Positions 49,557 through 59,185 of a DNA stretch of 64,000 nt are shown here, in pieces. How positions within the stretch are numbered: position 1 is the stretch's first letter; each line of letters starts with the position of its first letter. Source of the stretch: Karalla daura (Eukaryota; Chordata; Actinopteri; Chaetodontiformes; Leiognathidae); assembly GCA_029224185.1 (NCBI GenBank), contig CM055205.1:17519942-17583941 (forward strand). Reading direction: 5' to 3'. The position numbers and the translations under genes are program-made. Under the pieces are notes generated by a model. The model was not told the DNA's origin. It was given only the letters and a program-made list of their open reading frames with translations, and ran no database searches.

Positions 49557-49899
49557 TTTCCTTAAGCTCCCTTTAGGCCAGCACAGTGTCTATCCATTGT
49601 CTGCGCAGATTCACAATGAAATAATATGAGCCTGTTCACACAAAAGAGGTGACATCAACCTGTTGTCAGGTGCACTGGGGATCTGTCCCGGGTCTGTTTC
49701 CTTGTGCAAATCAGTCAGTTATGTCCCCCTTGACCCTTGGTCAAAAAACATGTAGGCCGATTGGCGAGTCTGAATTCAGCCTGAGTGTGACTGGGCCCTC
49801 CTTACCACCATCCCTATCTCTGAGCATGTTGTTTACAACAACGATACAAAATAGTGGTACAATTATGTTTTATCCATCCAAAAGGAGATGAATGAAGCC

Positions 49900-49936
49900 A
49901 CAAGGATTGGATTAGAGCTCATGCATGCACGCTCAC
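49900..49936 (-). pseudogene. tRNA-Ser 3'-end fragment
   Basis: About 37 bases on the minus strand resemble the variable arm, T arm and 3' acceptor strand of the serine tRNA (GCATGCATGAGCTCTAATCC then CAATCCTTGT), heavily substituted. It lies just before the intact gene at 50008 and opposes it. Its mirror is at 56920-56951. Confidence 0.5.
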
Positions 49937-50007
49937 AGACCTGTCGTCTCGACGACCTCTGTCGTCCTGGACGGCGTGGATTTGCGACCGATGTGACCGC
50001 ACAAAGA

Positions 50008-50089
50008 GACGAGGTGGCCGAGTGGTTAAGGCGATGGACTGCTAATCCATTGTGCTCTGCACGCGTGGGTTCGAATCCCATCCTCGTCG
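50008..50089 (+). tRNA. tRNA-Ser(GCT), left arm copy 3, canonical form
   Basis: An 82-nt tRNA-Ser with anticodon GCT at 50041-50043. It differs from the other five genes in having C at anticodon-loop position 32 (CTGCTAA). As far as I recall the human major tRNA-Ser(GCT) sequence, this copy is identical to it, which makes it the best candidate for the ancestral, fully functional gene. All stems pair, the variable arm is GTGC-TCT-GCAC and the T loop is TTCGAAT. It sits 451 bp after copy 2. Its mirror partner, by flank similarity, is the degraded gene at 56756-56837. Only TTT follows the gene. Confidence 0.96.
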
Positions 50090-50100
50090 TTTCTTAAGCC

Positions 50101-52538
50101 TCCTTTACATAGATATAGCATTGATCGATTGTAAACCGCAATCGGAAAGAACCCCGGCTCTGGATGATGGACTGGGGACCTATCCAGGTCATATTATCCA
50201 GATAAACTGTAGATAATTGATGCTATTCAATATGTATGCTGGGATTTCCTACTTGTAACATACGGTCTATAAGCAAACATCTTGTGCGTTTACATAAATT
50301 GTTCTCTGGGACCACCAGTCCTGCACAAGAGTAACAAAAACACAACTCACATGGTGTGTTTCCATTACTGAGAAATGTAAAAGAATAATAAAAAAAATAT
50401 ATTTCAGAATAAAAAGATATTAGAAGAATATACCAAAATTTGTCTAATTCATAACTTTCGACGGAATAATATCCAAATGTCAGAAAACTTCTAAAGTATC
50501 ACTAAAATGTTTTTGCGCTCCCACGACATGGTTTTTTCGACATGTCGACATGAAAGTTTGTCACAGATGCATTATGGGAAATCTCTTTTCACATTTACAC
50601 ATCACCAGACATGACGTAGGGCGTCACATATCCAGTTCTCTTCAAGCAAGATCTCGAACAAACATCTAATAAACCATGGGAACGCAAAATGTTTTGGACA
50701 TCGATCTTCCTCAAGTTGGAGTCTTGTGGGACAAGATGATGGGAAAAAAACGATGTGATGTCAGTATAAGGGAGACGTATGCTGAGCATCCTTCAATAGA
50801 AACACCTAAAAGTCTCAAATGTACCACTACTGAAATTTCTGGAATATTTTTTTGTGGAAAAACCGTTGTGAAAAACGCAGCTGCTAAGCTATTAGCTACT
50901 GATTCACTGGAAGTAAGAAAACAAGAAGTGCACCATGAATCAATCCCTCGTGAACATGAACTCTCGAAGACGCGTTTCTTTTCGTCTTCGGTCAAGGGCA
51001 TGAGATGTGTGTGCGTGTGTATGTGTGTGTGTGTAAGGTGCTGAAAGGCTAGCCAAGCAGGTGGCGTCTGCAACAGAGGAAGCTAATGACACTTTAAGGT
51101 TTCACCACGGGGGGTTCACTCACCGCCTGCAGCACGCTGACATGTCCACCGCTCTGCCCTCCCAGCACTGTGTGACAAGTGTGTCAGCGAGTGTGTGTGT
51201 GTGTGTGCCCATAAGGGGCGTCAGGGGGTGTCGTTTGTTGTGTGTCCACTCCTCGCCCCCGCTCAGCCCCGGCAGGAAGTGGAAGGTGGAATTTATTCTG
51301 AATATCGATCGTCTGGCATCTCGGCGGGTGTTCTGTGCCGCAGCGCCGGGCCGGGGAGCGGAGATTGATGCCTTGTCAGTCCGTTGTCGCAGCCAGGAGA
51401 GAGGGGCTGTCAATGATACATAAATCTGCAGCAAGAAGGGTCACGGGGGGGGCAGGGGGAGAAATATGGACATTTGTTATTGACTAATTTGCAGCCATAT
51501 TTGTTCTCGACTTTGTAACGCGGCTCAGCAGGTGCAGCGGTGGAGAAACGGGCAGGAAGTCACAGTGACAAACACTCCGCCGCAGTGTGGTTATTTTTAA
51601 TATTAATATTTAACTTCAGAGATCAGAAAAAGAAGTTTGCAACGGTGCCTCGACGAGAGCTTTGATGTTAAATGCGGAGGAGTTTTTGGAGTTTTTAACT
51701 GCACCTGAAGGCGTTTTAATCTGCAGTTTTATCAGTTTCAGAGCGAAGGAGAAGTCTTCGTAATCTACAGCAACTTTTGCTATAAAACTGATACAGACAG
51801 ATACGTTAACAGTCTGTGACAGAGCATTAAGTCTGAGGACAAAAACAATATTTCATTGTTATTGTCTGTTTTTCCATTATTCTTTACTTTTAGGTCATTA
51901 ATCAGCAGAAACGGTTTAGAGTTTAGGGAACTTTGAGACGAATGAGTCGCAGAAAAATTTAAAAATTAAAAGTAGTCGTCACAAATGATAACCTTTGCAA
52001 AACTGTCATTCTCTTTAAAGTAAGCTTAGAAAATTATTCATCTGAAATAGTTATTCCAATAATACCCTCAAGTGCATCCGCCCCCAACGTTTTATAGTTC
52101 TAGATTTCTTTCTCTATCACTCAGTATCTTAGAGCATCTAAAAATGTGCACAGTTATATAAATGTCAGCTCAGAAAGTTTCGCGAGAGAGGCAAACCACC
52201 TAAAAGTTTAAAACAGTTGCTCGACCAGATTTCAGATTCTCAACACAGCGAGGATTTAACAAAACCAGAGGCGGAGACACAAAGCAGCAGAAAATAAAAG
52301 TCATCATCATCTGACTCTAACAAGGATCGGTTAGTCAGAGGTTTGTTTACTCGGCATTATCAGCTCCTTGAGAACAGATGTGCTGCACTATCCTATTCAG
52401 CTCAGGCGACTCCACGGCAGACGAAGCAGGGTGACAAACAACAGAGGCTTCATTAAATTCAAAGAGCTTCGCCTGCAGTCGTCTGCAATACCTAGAGCCT
52501 GGATGGATTCTCGAAGCTTTCTTTCTTTTTTTTTAATG
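50101..52538. other. Spacer between the tRNA arms, first part
   Basis: No gene seen. A SINE-like scrap (GGATGATGGACTGGGGACCT) lies near 50160. 50340-51000 is AT-rich, with one open frame of 122 codons (50676) of no recognised type that ends in a GT tract. 51270-51540 is GC- and CpG-rich single-copy DNA containing GAATATCGATCGTCTGGCAT and GACTAATTTGCAGCCATATT, a candidate regulatory element. 51590-52360 is plain. Confidence 0.5.
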
Positions 52539-52920
52539 TTTAAAGGGGACCTGGGATGAAAAACCACTTTCACCTCAGCTTCGTTGAATAACCACATTCC
52601 TATTCTGTTCTATCTCTGGGCAAAAACATCAACACATCCTCATTCATATAGAGATATTATGTAATAAGATTAATATATTGTGTACATATTAATATATGGA
52701 TTAAAACGGAATAGCAGCTAAAAAAATAGGTATCATGTATATCATACCAACAAATAAAATATTTTGCATAAACCCTGATTCTACTATATATGGACATAGA
52801 TGGTTGGATGCGTATGGCCTCCATAGCTGTACTTAAAAGAGTGTCAGGTCCATGCAAAACAAGCATCTGAAACCAATGCTCCATAGCTTCTATGTTTGTA
52901 CCAAAGAACAAAGATAATCC
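52539..52920 (+). repeat. Dispersed repeat, copy 3
   Basis: Starts with GTTTAAAGGGGACCTGGGAT and CTCAGCTTCGTTGAATAACC, matching copy 1 at 8303-8360. A later part, GCGTATGGCCTCCATAGCTG, recalls the copy 1 end. The centre is AT-rich and diverged. It lies in the spacer between the tRNA arms. Confidence 0.4.
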
Positions 52921-53446
52921 TCCATTTAATCGCCGTCACGTAAACATATGAGTGGCTGGGTGCGTATTGGGCATATGGGGCTGCCTCTCTGCCCCAGTCA
53001 CCTCACGCCAACTGATCCTCCAAGGGTTAATATTAAAGTAATGAAGAATGAAGTATGGAAAAGCAAAAAAGCAAAAACAAAAAAAAAAGTATTTTCATCG
53101 TAAAGGTGTTTATTCATACACCTCGCTAAGTGGTACTGGAAGGAAAATCCTCTAAGCATAAAGCAAACAAAGCATCTGAAGCTAAATCACTTTCAGTGAA
53201 GAAGAAGAAGGAGACGGGAGACGAGGGGGTGTCGAGGATGTTTACACCCACTTTTCAGCTAAATTCCACAGCAAACACAAAAATATTTTACACTAACAAG
53301 GGGAATCACGCAGCTATTACATCAGCTACCAGACACCAGCTAACTTTAATCTCCCTTTAAATCCCTGCTGGAATACACTGGCTGACTGCTTGGTGCCTGC
53401 CAGATGTTACCCCTGTGATTGTGAGGGAGTAAAAAAAAAAGGCACC

Positions 53447-53640
53447 AAATAAATAAATAAATAAATAAAAAGTGCTCTATGAAGAGATGTACCCAGCAGC
53501 CGTTCTTCAAATGACGGGCACATCTGTGCCAGAGCACACATGCAGCCCCTCTGCTGCTGATTGTGGCGTGGGCACAGGCCTAGAGAGAGAGAGAGAGAGA
53601 CTGAGATGGAGAGAAAGAGAGAGGTAGAGAGAGAGAGAGC
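53447..53640. repeat. AAAT tract and (GA)n tract
   Basis: AAATAAATAAATAAATAAAT at 53447-53468, and imperfect GA repeats at 53581-53640. Both lie in the spacer between the tRNA arms. Confidence 0.9.
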
Positions 53641-54000
53641 ACTCAGTGGCCACAAATAGCAAGAGAGAACCTGGGCTGTTCAAGTGTACTATAAATACGC
53701 AGCTGTCACAAAATTTACTTTCACCCCAATTCCAAATAAGTGCGGTGGCTGGCTCCTGCCAGTAAATTCGAGCATGTAAATGTGTCGATTTGTTCGGGTC
53801 GGTCAGAGTGGAGGTCAGAACCAAGAGAGGACGGAGGAGAGTGTGGAGGGGGGAAAAAAAGTGTTTTGGACGCTCAGTAATTTCAGTCCGTAATCGCTGG
53901 TTTGCACACACAAGCCAGCAAAGAGGCTCACAAACATGACCAGAGGGCAAACTCAGTTCATCATAACTTGGGTCTCACTGTTGTTCAGGCTACTAAGAAC

Positions 54001-54275
54001 AGAATAGAATAGAATAGAATATGCATTTATTTGTCCCACATCTGGGGGGGTTCAATAGGGAGCACCCTATTCTTTGAGATACTGCAAAACCGAGACAGAG
54101 CTAAGCTCCCGTTCCATCTTCCTGTTCCAAAAATCAATTTAATGTGAGATCTGACGAATGCAGAACCACTGTTGAATGTTGCACTGGGGTCTCTTTTGTG
54201 ATTCGGCTTGAATGTTTTTTTTTTTCCCTCCTACGTAAGTCACTTTGGATAAAAGCGTCTGCTAAATGACTAAAT
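54001..54275 (+). repeat. Two dispersed repeat tails
   Basis: 54001-54060 is an AGAAT microsatellite followed by TATGCATTTATTTGTCCCAC, a common fish retroposon end. 54232-54275 contains GTAAGTCACTTTGGATAAAA then GCGTCTGCTAAATGACTAAA, a widespread 3' tail of fish SINE/LINE repeats. The 160 bp between is unassigned. Confidence 0.6.
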
Positions 54276-55152
54276 GCTGGTGAAAGTCAGGGGGAAAGAG
54301 TGGTTGAAAATAACAGCTTCTTTTGTTTACTTCTCCTCAAGTGAATCTTACAAGAGCAAAGCAGCAGAGAAACAAGATTTGACAAAACAAACCCCAAGTT
54401 GTTCCTTGTGCCTTTCCAATTCTTTTTTTTTTCTTTTTATTTTATCAAACCAACATCCGCTCACAGGGGGCCAAACACAGAAATTGCTCATTGAACAACT
54501 GATTTGCAGATGACTATTGTCCATCCATGCAACGTTTTTTTATCCAAAGTGCTTCACGAATCGCCTTTACTTACCCATCCACACACACAAACAGATGCAG
54601 AACGCCACGCTCCAGCCCGATCATCGAGAGTAATTTGAGCATCAATGTCTCACGCAATGACACACGTGGACACAAAGAAGGGATCAAACCATCATCCCCA
54701 CCGCTCCGACCGTAGAGACTGCTCATCTTTAATCATATTCAACTGAAGGCGTTTGATGCTGAAGCATGGTGGATACCTGCATCCTGAAATCCTCTGCAGT
54801 AATCGTATCGTTTCATAACGACTATCTCGTGAACTGGATATGTACATATTGTATGGATTTAATGAATAATTAGCCATCTTTGTGAATGAGTAAAAATCTA
54901 TAAAAGACCACCTGCTCAAACTGGCTTTTGATGTTTAATTCAGTAGTAGTAGTATTGTTTTTATTATTAGTATCATTGTTATTGCTGTTGTTATATCCTT
55001 ATTGGTATTATCATTCCTGTTCATGTTGAATTTGAATTTCATTGTGTCACTTGATCTGTAACTTGTAAACTGCTTCACAAGCACATTTTGAACATGCGTG
55101 AACGATACCGGTATATCTGCTGTCGATCTGGCAGTGACAGTGTAAACATACA

Positions 55153-55153
55153 C

Positions 55154-55185
<32 letters not shown>

Positions 55186-55337
55186 TACAAGCAGGTGATC
55201 TTTCATTTCTCCTTCTCTTCCTCATTCGTCCCATCACCCACCAGCTCTGGTGAATTAATCTGTGATTCCAAAGACGTGATTTTCTGGGGTATTTCATATA
55301 TTATTCATGAGTGGGCTGGGAGGACAGGTTGAGAAAG

Positions 55338-55382
<45 letters not shown>
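55153..55382. repeat. Two CA microsatellites
   Basis: CA runs at 55153-55184 and 55338-55382, separated by 150 bp of single-copy DNA. Confidence 0.95.
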
Positions 55383-55385
<3 letters not shown>

Positions 55386-56755
55386 GTATCAGTGGGGGTC
55401 CTGCTGGGGCTGATCACCAGTCTGAATACCATCAGTGAGATTTCCCCTGTGACCAACAACAGCATTGTGTGTATTTTAAGTGGACCGCCACGTCCCACAC
55501 TTCTCCGAGTGCTCGACTGTCTTGAAAATGTCATGCAAGCGTTTATTTTGGGTTTTAAATGCGAGGTTGAACTTATTATCTAATGGCACCGACGCTGGTG
55601 AGAACTCTTGTATTTGCTGCTCGGCTGCGGTTTCACCCAGTGCGCCCATGTTTGTTTTCAAAAATCCATTAAAAAACAGCTTGCGCCACCACTACATCCC
55701 CGGGTGATGTAATACATCACGTTGATCAGTGCAGGTATTGCAGTTTTTTGCTAATTAGCCAGTTAATTATTGTTTAAATGCGACTAATGTATTTCTACTG
55801 TTTCCATTAAGGCCCACGGTCACACATGGGGTGACGCAGTAGTAGTCAGTGTAGTCTTTCCAAGGTCAGTTGGGAAATGCTGCACTTAGAGTCATTTCAT
55901 TTCAGCATTTTAATAGCATCACGACTTGCAGTACAGAATCAAGCACAAATAACATTTATGACAGCACAGATGACAACATACCTGCCTTACAGATAGTATT
56001 TTTTGTCTGCTCTACCACAGGTTTGCAGCCTGAGAGTGTTGTGTATAAATGCTGTAGCCCTGGAATGTTTTATGGCTGTTTACTTGTTTTATCATGTAAT
56101 TGTTTGCCTCCGTACGCAGGGTTGATTGAGGCTTTGTGAGCCGCCTGAGGCTCATATAGACTAATGCCGCTCTGATGGAACGTGGACATTACTCGTGCTC
56201 ATGGTTACAAATGTGTGTTTGATGTAACAACCGTGAGAAAGGATGGTGGGATATAACATGCATAGAGTTATCCATCCATTTCCTTGACCTGCTTCTTTCC
56301 TAAATGGTGTCACAGGGGACGCCAATCCATCACAGAGCAGGTTAGTATCACCTCTATTGTCTATTCTGTATTGTATAAGCAGAGCGAGGATTTTCCATAT
56401 CATCCATCTCTGTATCTGAGCATCTCATCTAAGATTGAGAGAGGCTATGTTTATATAAAGACAGATCAAGGATGCAAAGGTTGTTCCAAATCGGCATAAT
56501 GCCAGATCATTCTACATAAGCATTAGAAGCAGGTCTGGCTAATGTTTAACCACTCTTCTGGTTTGAACTGAACCGTTGCCTGGAGCTTCTCCAAACCACA
56601 CAGGATGAAAGTACTGTCCTAGAATACTCCGAAGAAAGGTCTCCAGTCCATCATAGAGCAAGTTAGCATCACCTCTCCTGTGTAATCATTCTACTCCTGA
56701 ATCTGCAGTCAACAATGGATAGACACTATGTCTATCTAAAGGCAGATTAAGGAAA

Positions 56756-56837
56756 CGACGAGGATGGGATTCCAACCCACACGTGCAGAGCACAATGGAT
56801 TAGCAATCCATCGCCTTAACCACTCGGCCACCTCGTC
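56756..56837 (-). tRNA. tRNA-Ser(GCT)-like, altered T loop, possibly decaying
   Basis: An 82-nt copy with intact acceptor, D, anticodon (GCT, T at position 32) and variable stems, but the T loop reads TTGGAAT instead of TTCGAAT. The lost C is position 56, which normally makes the near-universal tertiary pair with G19 and also lies in the Pol III B box. A second change (C to T at position 48) precedes the T stem. Both the transcription signal and the L-shaped fold should be weakened. This is either a recent pseudogene or a poorly expressed variant. It is the right-arm partner of 50008-50089 by flank similarity. A single-base assembly error is the alternative. Confidence 0.8.
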
Positions 56838-56919
56838 AGGTAACAGGTCACATTTAGGTCGTTAACCACGGCCGTATAGGACAACAGCACTAATAACTGA
56901 GGCCTTGATGTTCCACATC

Positions 56920-56951
56920 GTGCATGTATGAGTTTTGATCCAATCCTTGTG
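56920..56951 (+). pseudogene. tRNA-Ser 3'-end fragment, mirror of 49900
   Basis: Plus-strand fragment reading GTGCATGTATGAGTTTTGAT followed by CCAATCCTTGT. It corresponds to the T arm and 3' acceptor strand of the serine tRNA, with the B-box C lost. It occupies the right-arm position that corresponds to 49900-49936. Confidence 0.5.
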
Positions 56952-57202
56952 GCTTTCTTAACCGCCTTTTAGGCAAATAAACCACTGTTGTACCACAATT
57001 GTAAAGGACAGGCTCAGATGGGTGGTGGTACAGAGGCCCCATGCTGTCATACTCGCACCCAGAGCTGTGTTTGCCATTGGGAATCTGCAGTCAACAATGG
57101 ACATGCTATGGTTATCTAAACTGAACCTAAGGAACAGGTTAGCATCACCTCTCCTGAATCCACAGTCAACAATGGATGAATATGTGCTGGTCTAAAGGGA
57201 TC

Positions 57203-57248
57203 CGACGAGGATGGGATTCGAACCCATGCGTGCAGAGCATGACAATGG
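57203..57248 (-). pseudogene. tRNA-Ser(GCT) 3'-half pseudogene
   Basis: The minus strand carries the 3' half of the serine tRNA: variable arm, T arm with intact TTCGAAT, 3' acceptor strand CCTCGTC and G. The D arm, anticodon triplet and 5' acceptor strand are missing; after about 46 bases the match ends in unrelated sequence. One variable-region base differs (CGCATG for CGCGTG). It lies between two full minus-strand genes and has the same 3' flank type. No matching fragment is visible at the mirror position in the left arm, so it was lost there or gained here after the arms formed. Confidence 0.85.
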
Positions 57249-57440
57249 AGGCTTGACGTCAGGTGGTCAAGGTGGTTAAATCGACCAAAGGGTACTGATA
57301 CGCACAAAGAGACAGCACCTGGACAGATCCCCAGTCCACCAGAGAAGAGGTTAGCATCACATCTCTTGTGTCAGCAGAGCTATATTGTTCCATTGTGAAT
57401 CTGCATTGAGATTGGAAGGATGCCGTTCTGGCCTAAGAAA

Positions 57441-57522
57441 CGACGAGGATGGGATTCGAACCCACGCGTGCAGAGCACAATGGATTAGCAATCCATCGCC
57501 TTAACCACTCGGCCACCTCGTC
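57441..57522 (-). tRNA. tRNA-Ser(GCT), right arm, partner of copy 2
   Basis: An intact 82-nt tRNA-Ser on the minus strand with acceptor GACGAGG/CCTCGTC, anticodon GCT, T at position 32, variable arm GTGC-TCT-GCAC and T loop TTCGAAT. Its 5' flank on the minus strand (57523-57600) matches the 5' flank of the plus-strand gene at 49475 over long stretches, which identifies it as the mirror copy. Only TTT follows on the minus strand. It is 541 bp from the next minus-strand gene, about 50 bp less than the matching left-arm spacing, because of one deletion near 57718. Confidence 0.95.
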
Positions 57523-57600
57523 CTCCTACACCTGCCTACAGGTCGTTAACCACGCCCCTACAGGACGACAGTACCGACTACCGAGCCTTGATGGCGGTTC

Positions 57601-57656
57601 ACAGGTGGTTGAATCGATAGATTACTAATCCATTGAGCTTCTCATGCCCGTCTTTG
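57601..57656 (+). pseudogene. tRNA-Ser relic, mirror of the one at 49341
   Basis: Plus-strand counterpart of the relic at 49341-49396, sharing the same deletions and the same altered anticodon triplet ACT. It lies between the minus-strand genes at 57441 and 58064. The shared defects show that both arms descend from one ancestral segment and are not independent tRNA insertions. Confidence 0.7.
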
Positions 57657-58063
57657 TTGATTCCTTAATCTCTCTTTAGATAGATAAACCGTCTCTATCA
57701 TGGCACTCACCCCTTGGCCATAACACACTCAGATATGGGGAAAAACATTCAAACTCCACAGATTTATATAATGTTATTTCATTGAAAGTGTTTTCTTCAC
57801 ATAAATCTGGTTCAATGGCCACATGAAAATCATTCCATGTCAGTACGACAAGCAGTAAGCCCAACCTATGTCGGTAACATTGACCATTTGAGTCTGACAG
57901 ATTCGGGCATAAGTCCACCATCTTTGTACTGCCACGGTACTGGGGTCTATCCCACCACACACAGGTCGAGGGCACAGTAACACACCTTGCACAGGTGTAT
58001 CCAGTCCTCTCTGTAGTCACTGGTCCACAGACACTATGTCTATCTAAAGGCAGATTAAGGAAA

Positions 58064-58145
58064 CGACGAGGATGGGATTCGAACCCACGCGTGCAGAGCA
58101 CAATGGATTAGCAATCCATCGCCTTAACCACTCGGCCACCTCGTC
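58064..58145 (-). tRNA. tRNA-Ser(GCT), right arm, partner of copy 1
   Basis: An intact 82-nt tRNA-Ser on the minus strand, with the same sequence as copy 1 by eye: anticodon GCT, T at position 32, long variable arm, TTCGAAT T loop and G discriminator. The 5' flank on the minus strand (58146-58175) matches the roughly 28 bases before 48801, and the 3' flank matches as well. This marks the outer edge of the inverted repeat. No TTTT follows; the downstream sequence is TTTCC, as in its siblings. Confidence 0.95.
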
Positions 58146-58245
58146 TGTTTGTGGGGGCACAGGGGTCGTAAATCCACGCTGAAAGAACCAAAAACGGCTC
58201 TGTGACACTGGTAATGGAGAAAAAAAAATAGCTGTGACAATGCAA

Positions 58246-58290
58246 ACGAGGTGGCCTTTGTTTCCTTAATCTCCCTTTAGATAAACAAAC
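58246..58290 (+). pseudogene. tRNA-Ser 5' stub fused to its 3' flank
   Basis: Eleven bases of the tRNA start (ACGAGGTGGCC) run directly into TTTGTTTCCTTAATCTCCC and a TTTAGATAAAC motif, the sequence that normally follows the mature tRNA end. This looks like a deletion that removed the tRNA body while keeping both flanks. It lies just outside the right arm. Confidence 0.6.
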
Positions 58291-58943
58291 CTTTGTAGAC
58301 GTAGACGACGGGCTCAGACACAGAGATGGTGAGTAAAAAACAGCTCTGCTCACACAAAAGAGGATGTGCTAAAAACCCTCTTGTTGTGTCTGAATGGAAC
58401 GATTATGAAATACAACATTGATTCTTGGCTGTAAGAAAACAGAGCGGAACCAGGCCGTTGTTGACTCACTGTCATGACACGTCACTCTGAGCTGAAAGCT
58501 CAGCATGTTAAAAGGCTTTAACCTTCAGACAAACAAGGATGAGAGGGACCACCACACCATTCCTCTCTGTCGCATCCGACGGGGCTCCATCCCCTTAATA
58601 AAGACAGACGACAGAAAATAGTCGTTTTAATAGCTATTCCTGGGGCCACCGGGACATCACTTTTGAATTTTTTTTTTTTAGCTGGAGCTCCAGCAGCACA
58701 GTGCCATCCCCGCTAATGGAGCGTTAACCAAACAATTATTGGTGCTTATAATACCGAAAATCACAAGTGTTTCCCTTTAATTGAAAAGGGGCTGTCGGGG
58801 GGTAAATATCTGTTTATTTTGCAATTCATCACCTTGCAGCTCACAGGCTGGTGCTTGACATAGCCTTTAACAATAGGAGCCAATCATGAATTATTTCCAG
58901 TGGGGCTCCGCGGAGCCCGGGAGTCTTGTCATTTTGTGTGCAA

Positions 58944-58967
58944 CGCGCGTGTGCGTGTGTGTGTGTC

Positions 58968-59002
<35 letters not shown>
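58944..59002. repeat. GT tract then (GA)16
   Basis: GCGTGTGCGTGTGTGTGTGT followed after CGC by a pure GA run to 59001. Confidence 0.94.
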
Positions 59003-59005
<3 letters not shown>

Positions 59006-59087
59006 TGATCCATTTTTTTCCTGTCATCATGTTTGCCAAGAACAACAGACAGTGTCTTGATCAATGCTAATGGTTTTGTGTGCTCTT

Positions 59088-59108
59088 GTGTGTGCATGTG
59101 TGTGTATG

Positions 59109-59184
<76 letters not shown>
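59088..59184. repeat. (GT)n microsatellite, nearly 100 bp
   Basis: Begins with GTGCATGTGTGTGTATGCAT and then runs unbroken for about 70 bp to GCGCATGC. It is the longest GT region in the window. Confidence 0.97.

Positions 59185-59185
<1 letters not shown>

Larger units (their letters stand above)
48770..50100 (+). repeat. Left arm of the tRNA-Ser inverted repeat
   Basis: Read against the reverse complement of 56750-58175, this segment matches in the tRNA genes, in their flanks and in the opposed tRNA relics. Good anchors are CCCCTGTGCCCCCACAAACA before 48801, GGCAGGTGTAGGAGGACGAG before copy 2, and CCACAAGGATTGG at 49898. Each unit repeats a theme: tRNA, CTTTAGATAAACAYAGTGTC-like spacer, a motif near AAGAGGTGA, then SINE-like sequence. 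Identity was judged by eye and not computed. Confidence 0.85.
52921..56749. other. Spacer between the tRNA arms, second part
   Basis: No gene seen. It holds A- and GA-rich simple repeats, the retroposon tails at 54.0-54.3 kb and CA tracts at 55.2-55.4 kb. From about 56270 the sequence again resembles the tRNA repeat unit (ATCCATCACAGAGCAGGTTA at 56324, GAGCAAGTTAGCATCACCTC at 56657) but without a tRNA, so the right arm probably began as a longer tandem array. Confidence 0.55.
56750..58175 (-). repeat. Right arm of the tRNA-Ser inverted repeat
   Basis: Inverted counterpart of 48770-50100. Differences from the left arm are a deletion of about 50 bp near 57718 that removes part of a SINE-like piece, an extra tRNA 3'-half pseudogene at 57203 with its own flank, and the T-loop change in the gene at 56756. 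The motif AGGTTAGCATCACCTCTCCT recurs in similar form near 56340, 56660, 57138 and 57349, showing that the unit was tandemly repeated within this arm. Confidence 0.82.

Noticed and set aside
50676..51044. 122-codon plus-strand open frame in the tRNA spacer
   Set aside because: Peptide not recognised; ends in a GT microsatellite (CVCVCMCVCVRC). No second copy or transposon ends found. Left as unexplained AT-rich DNA.
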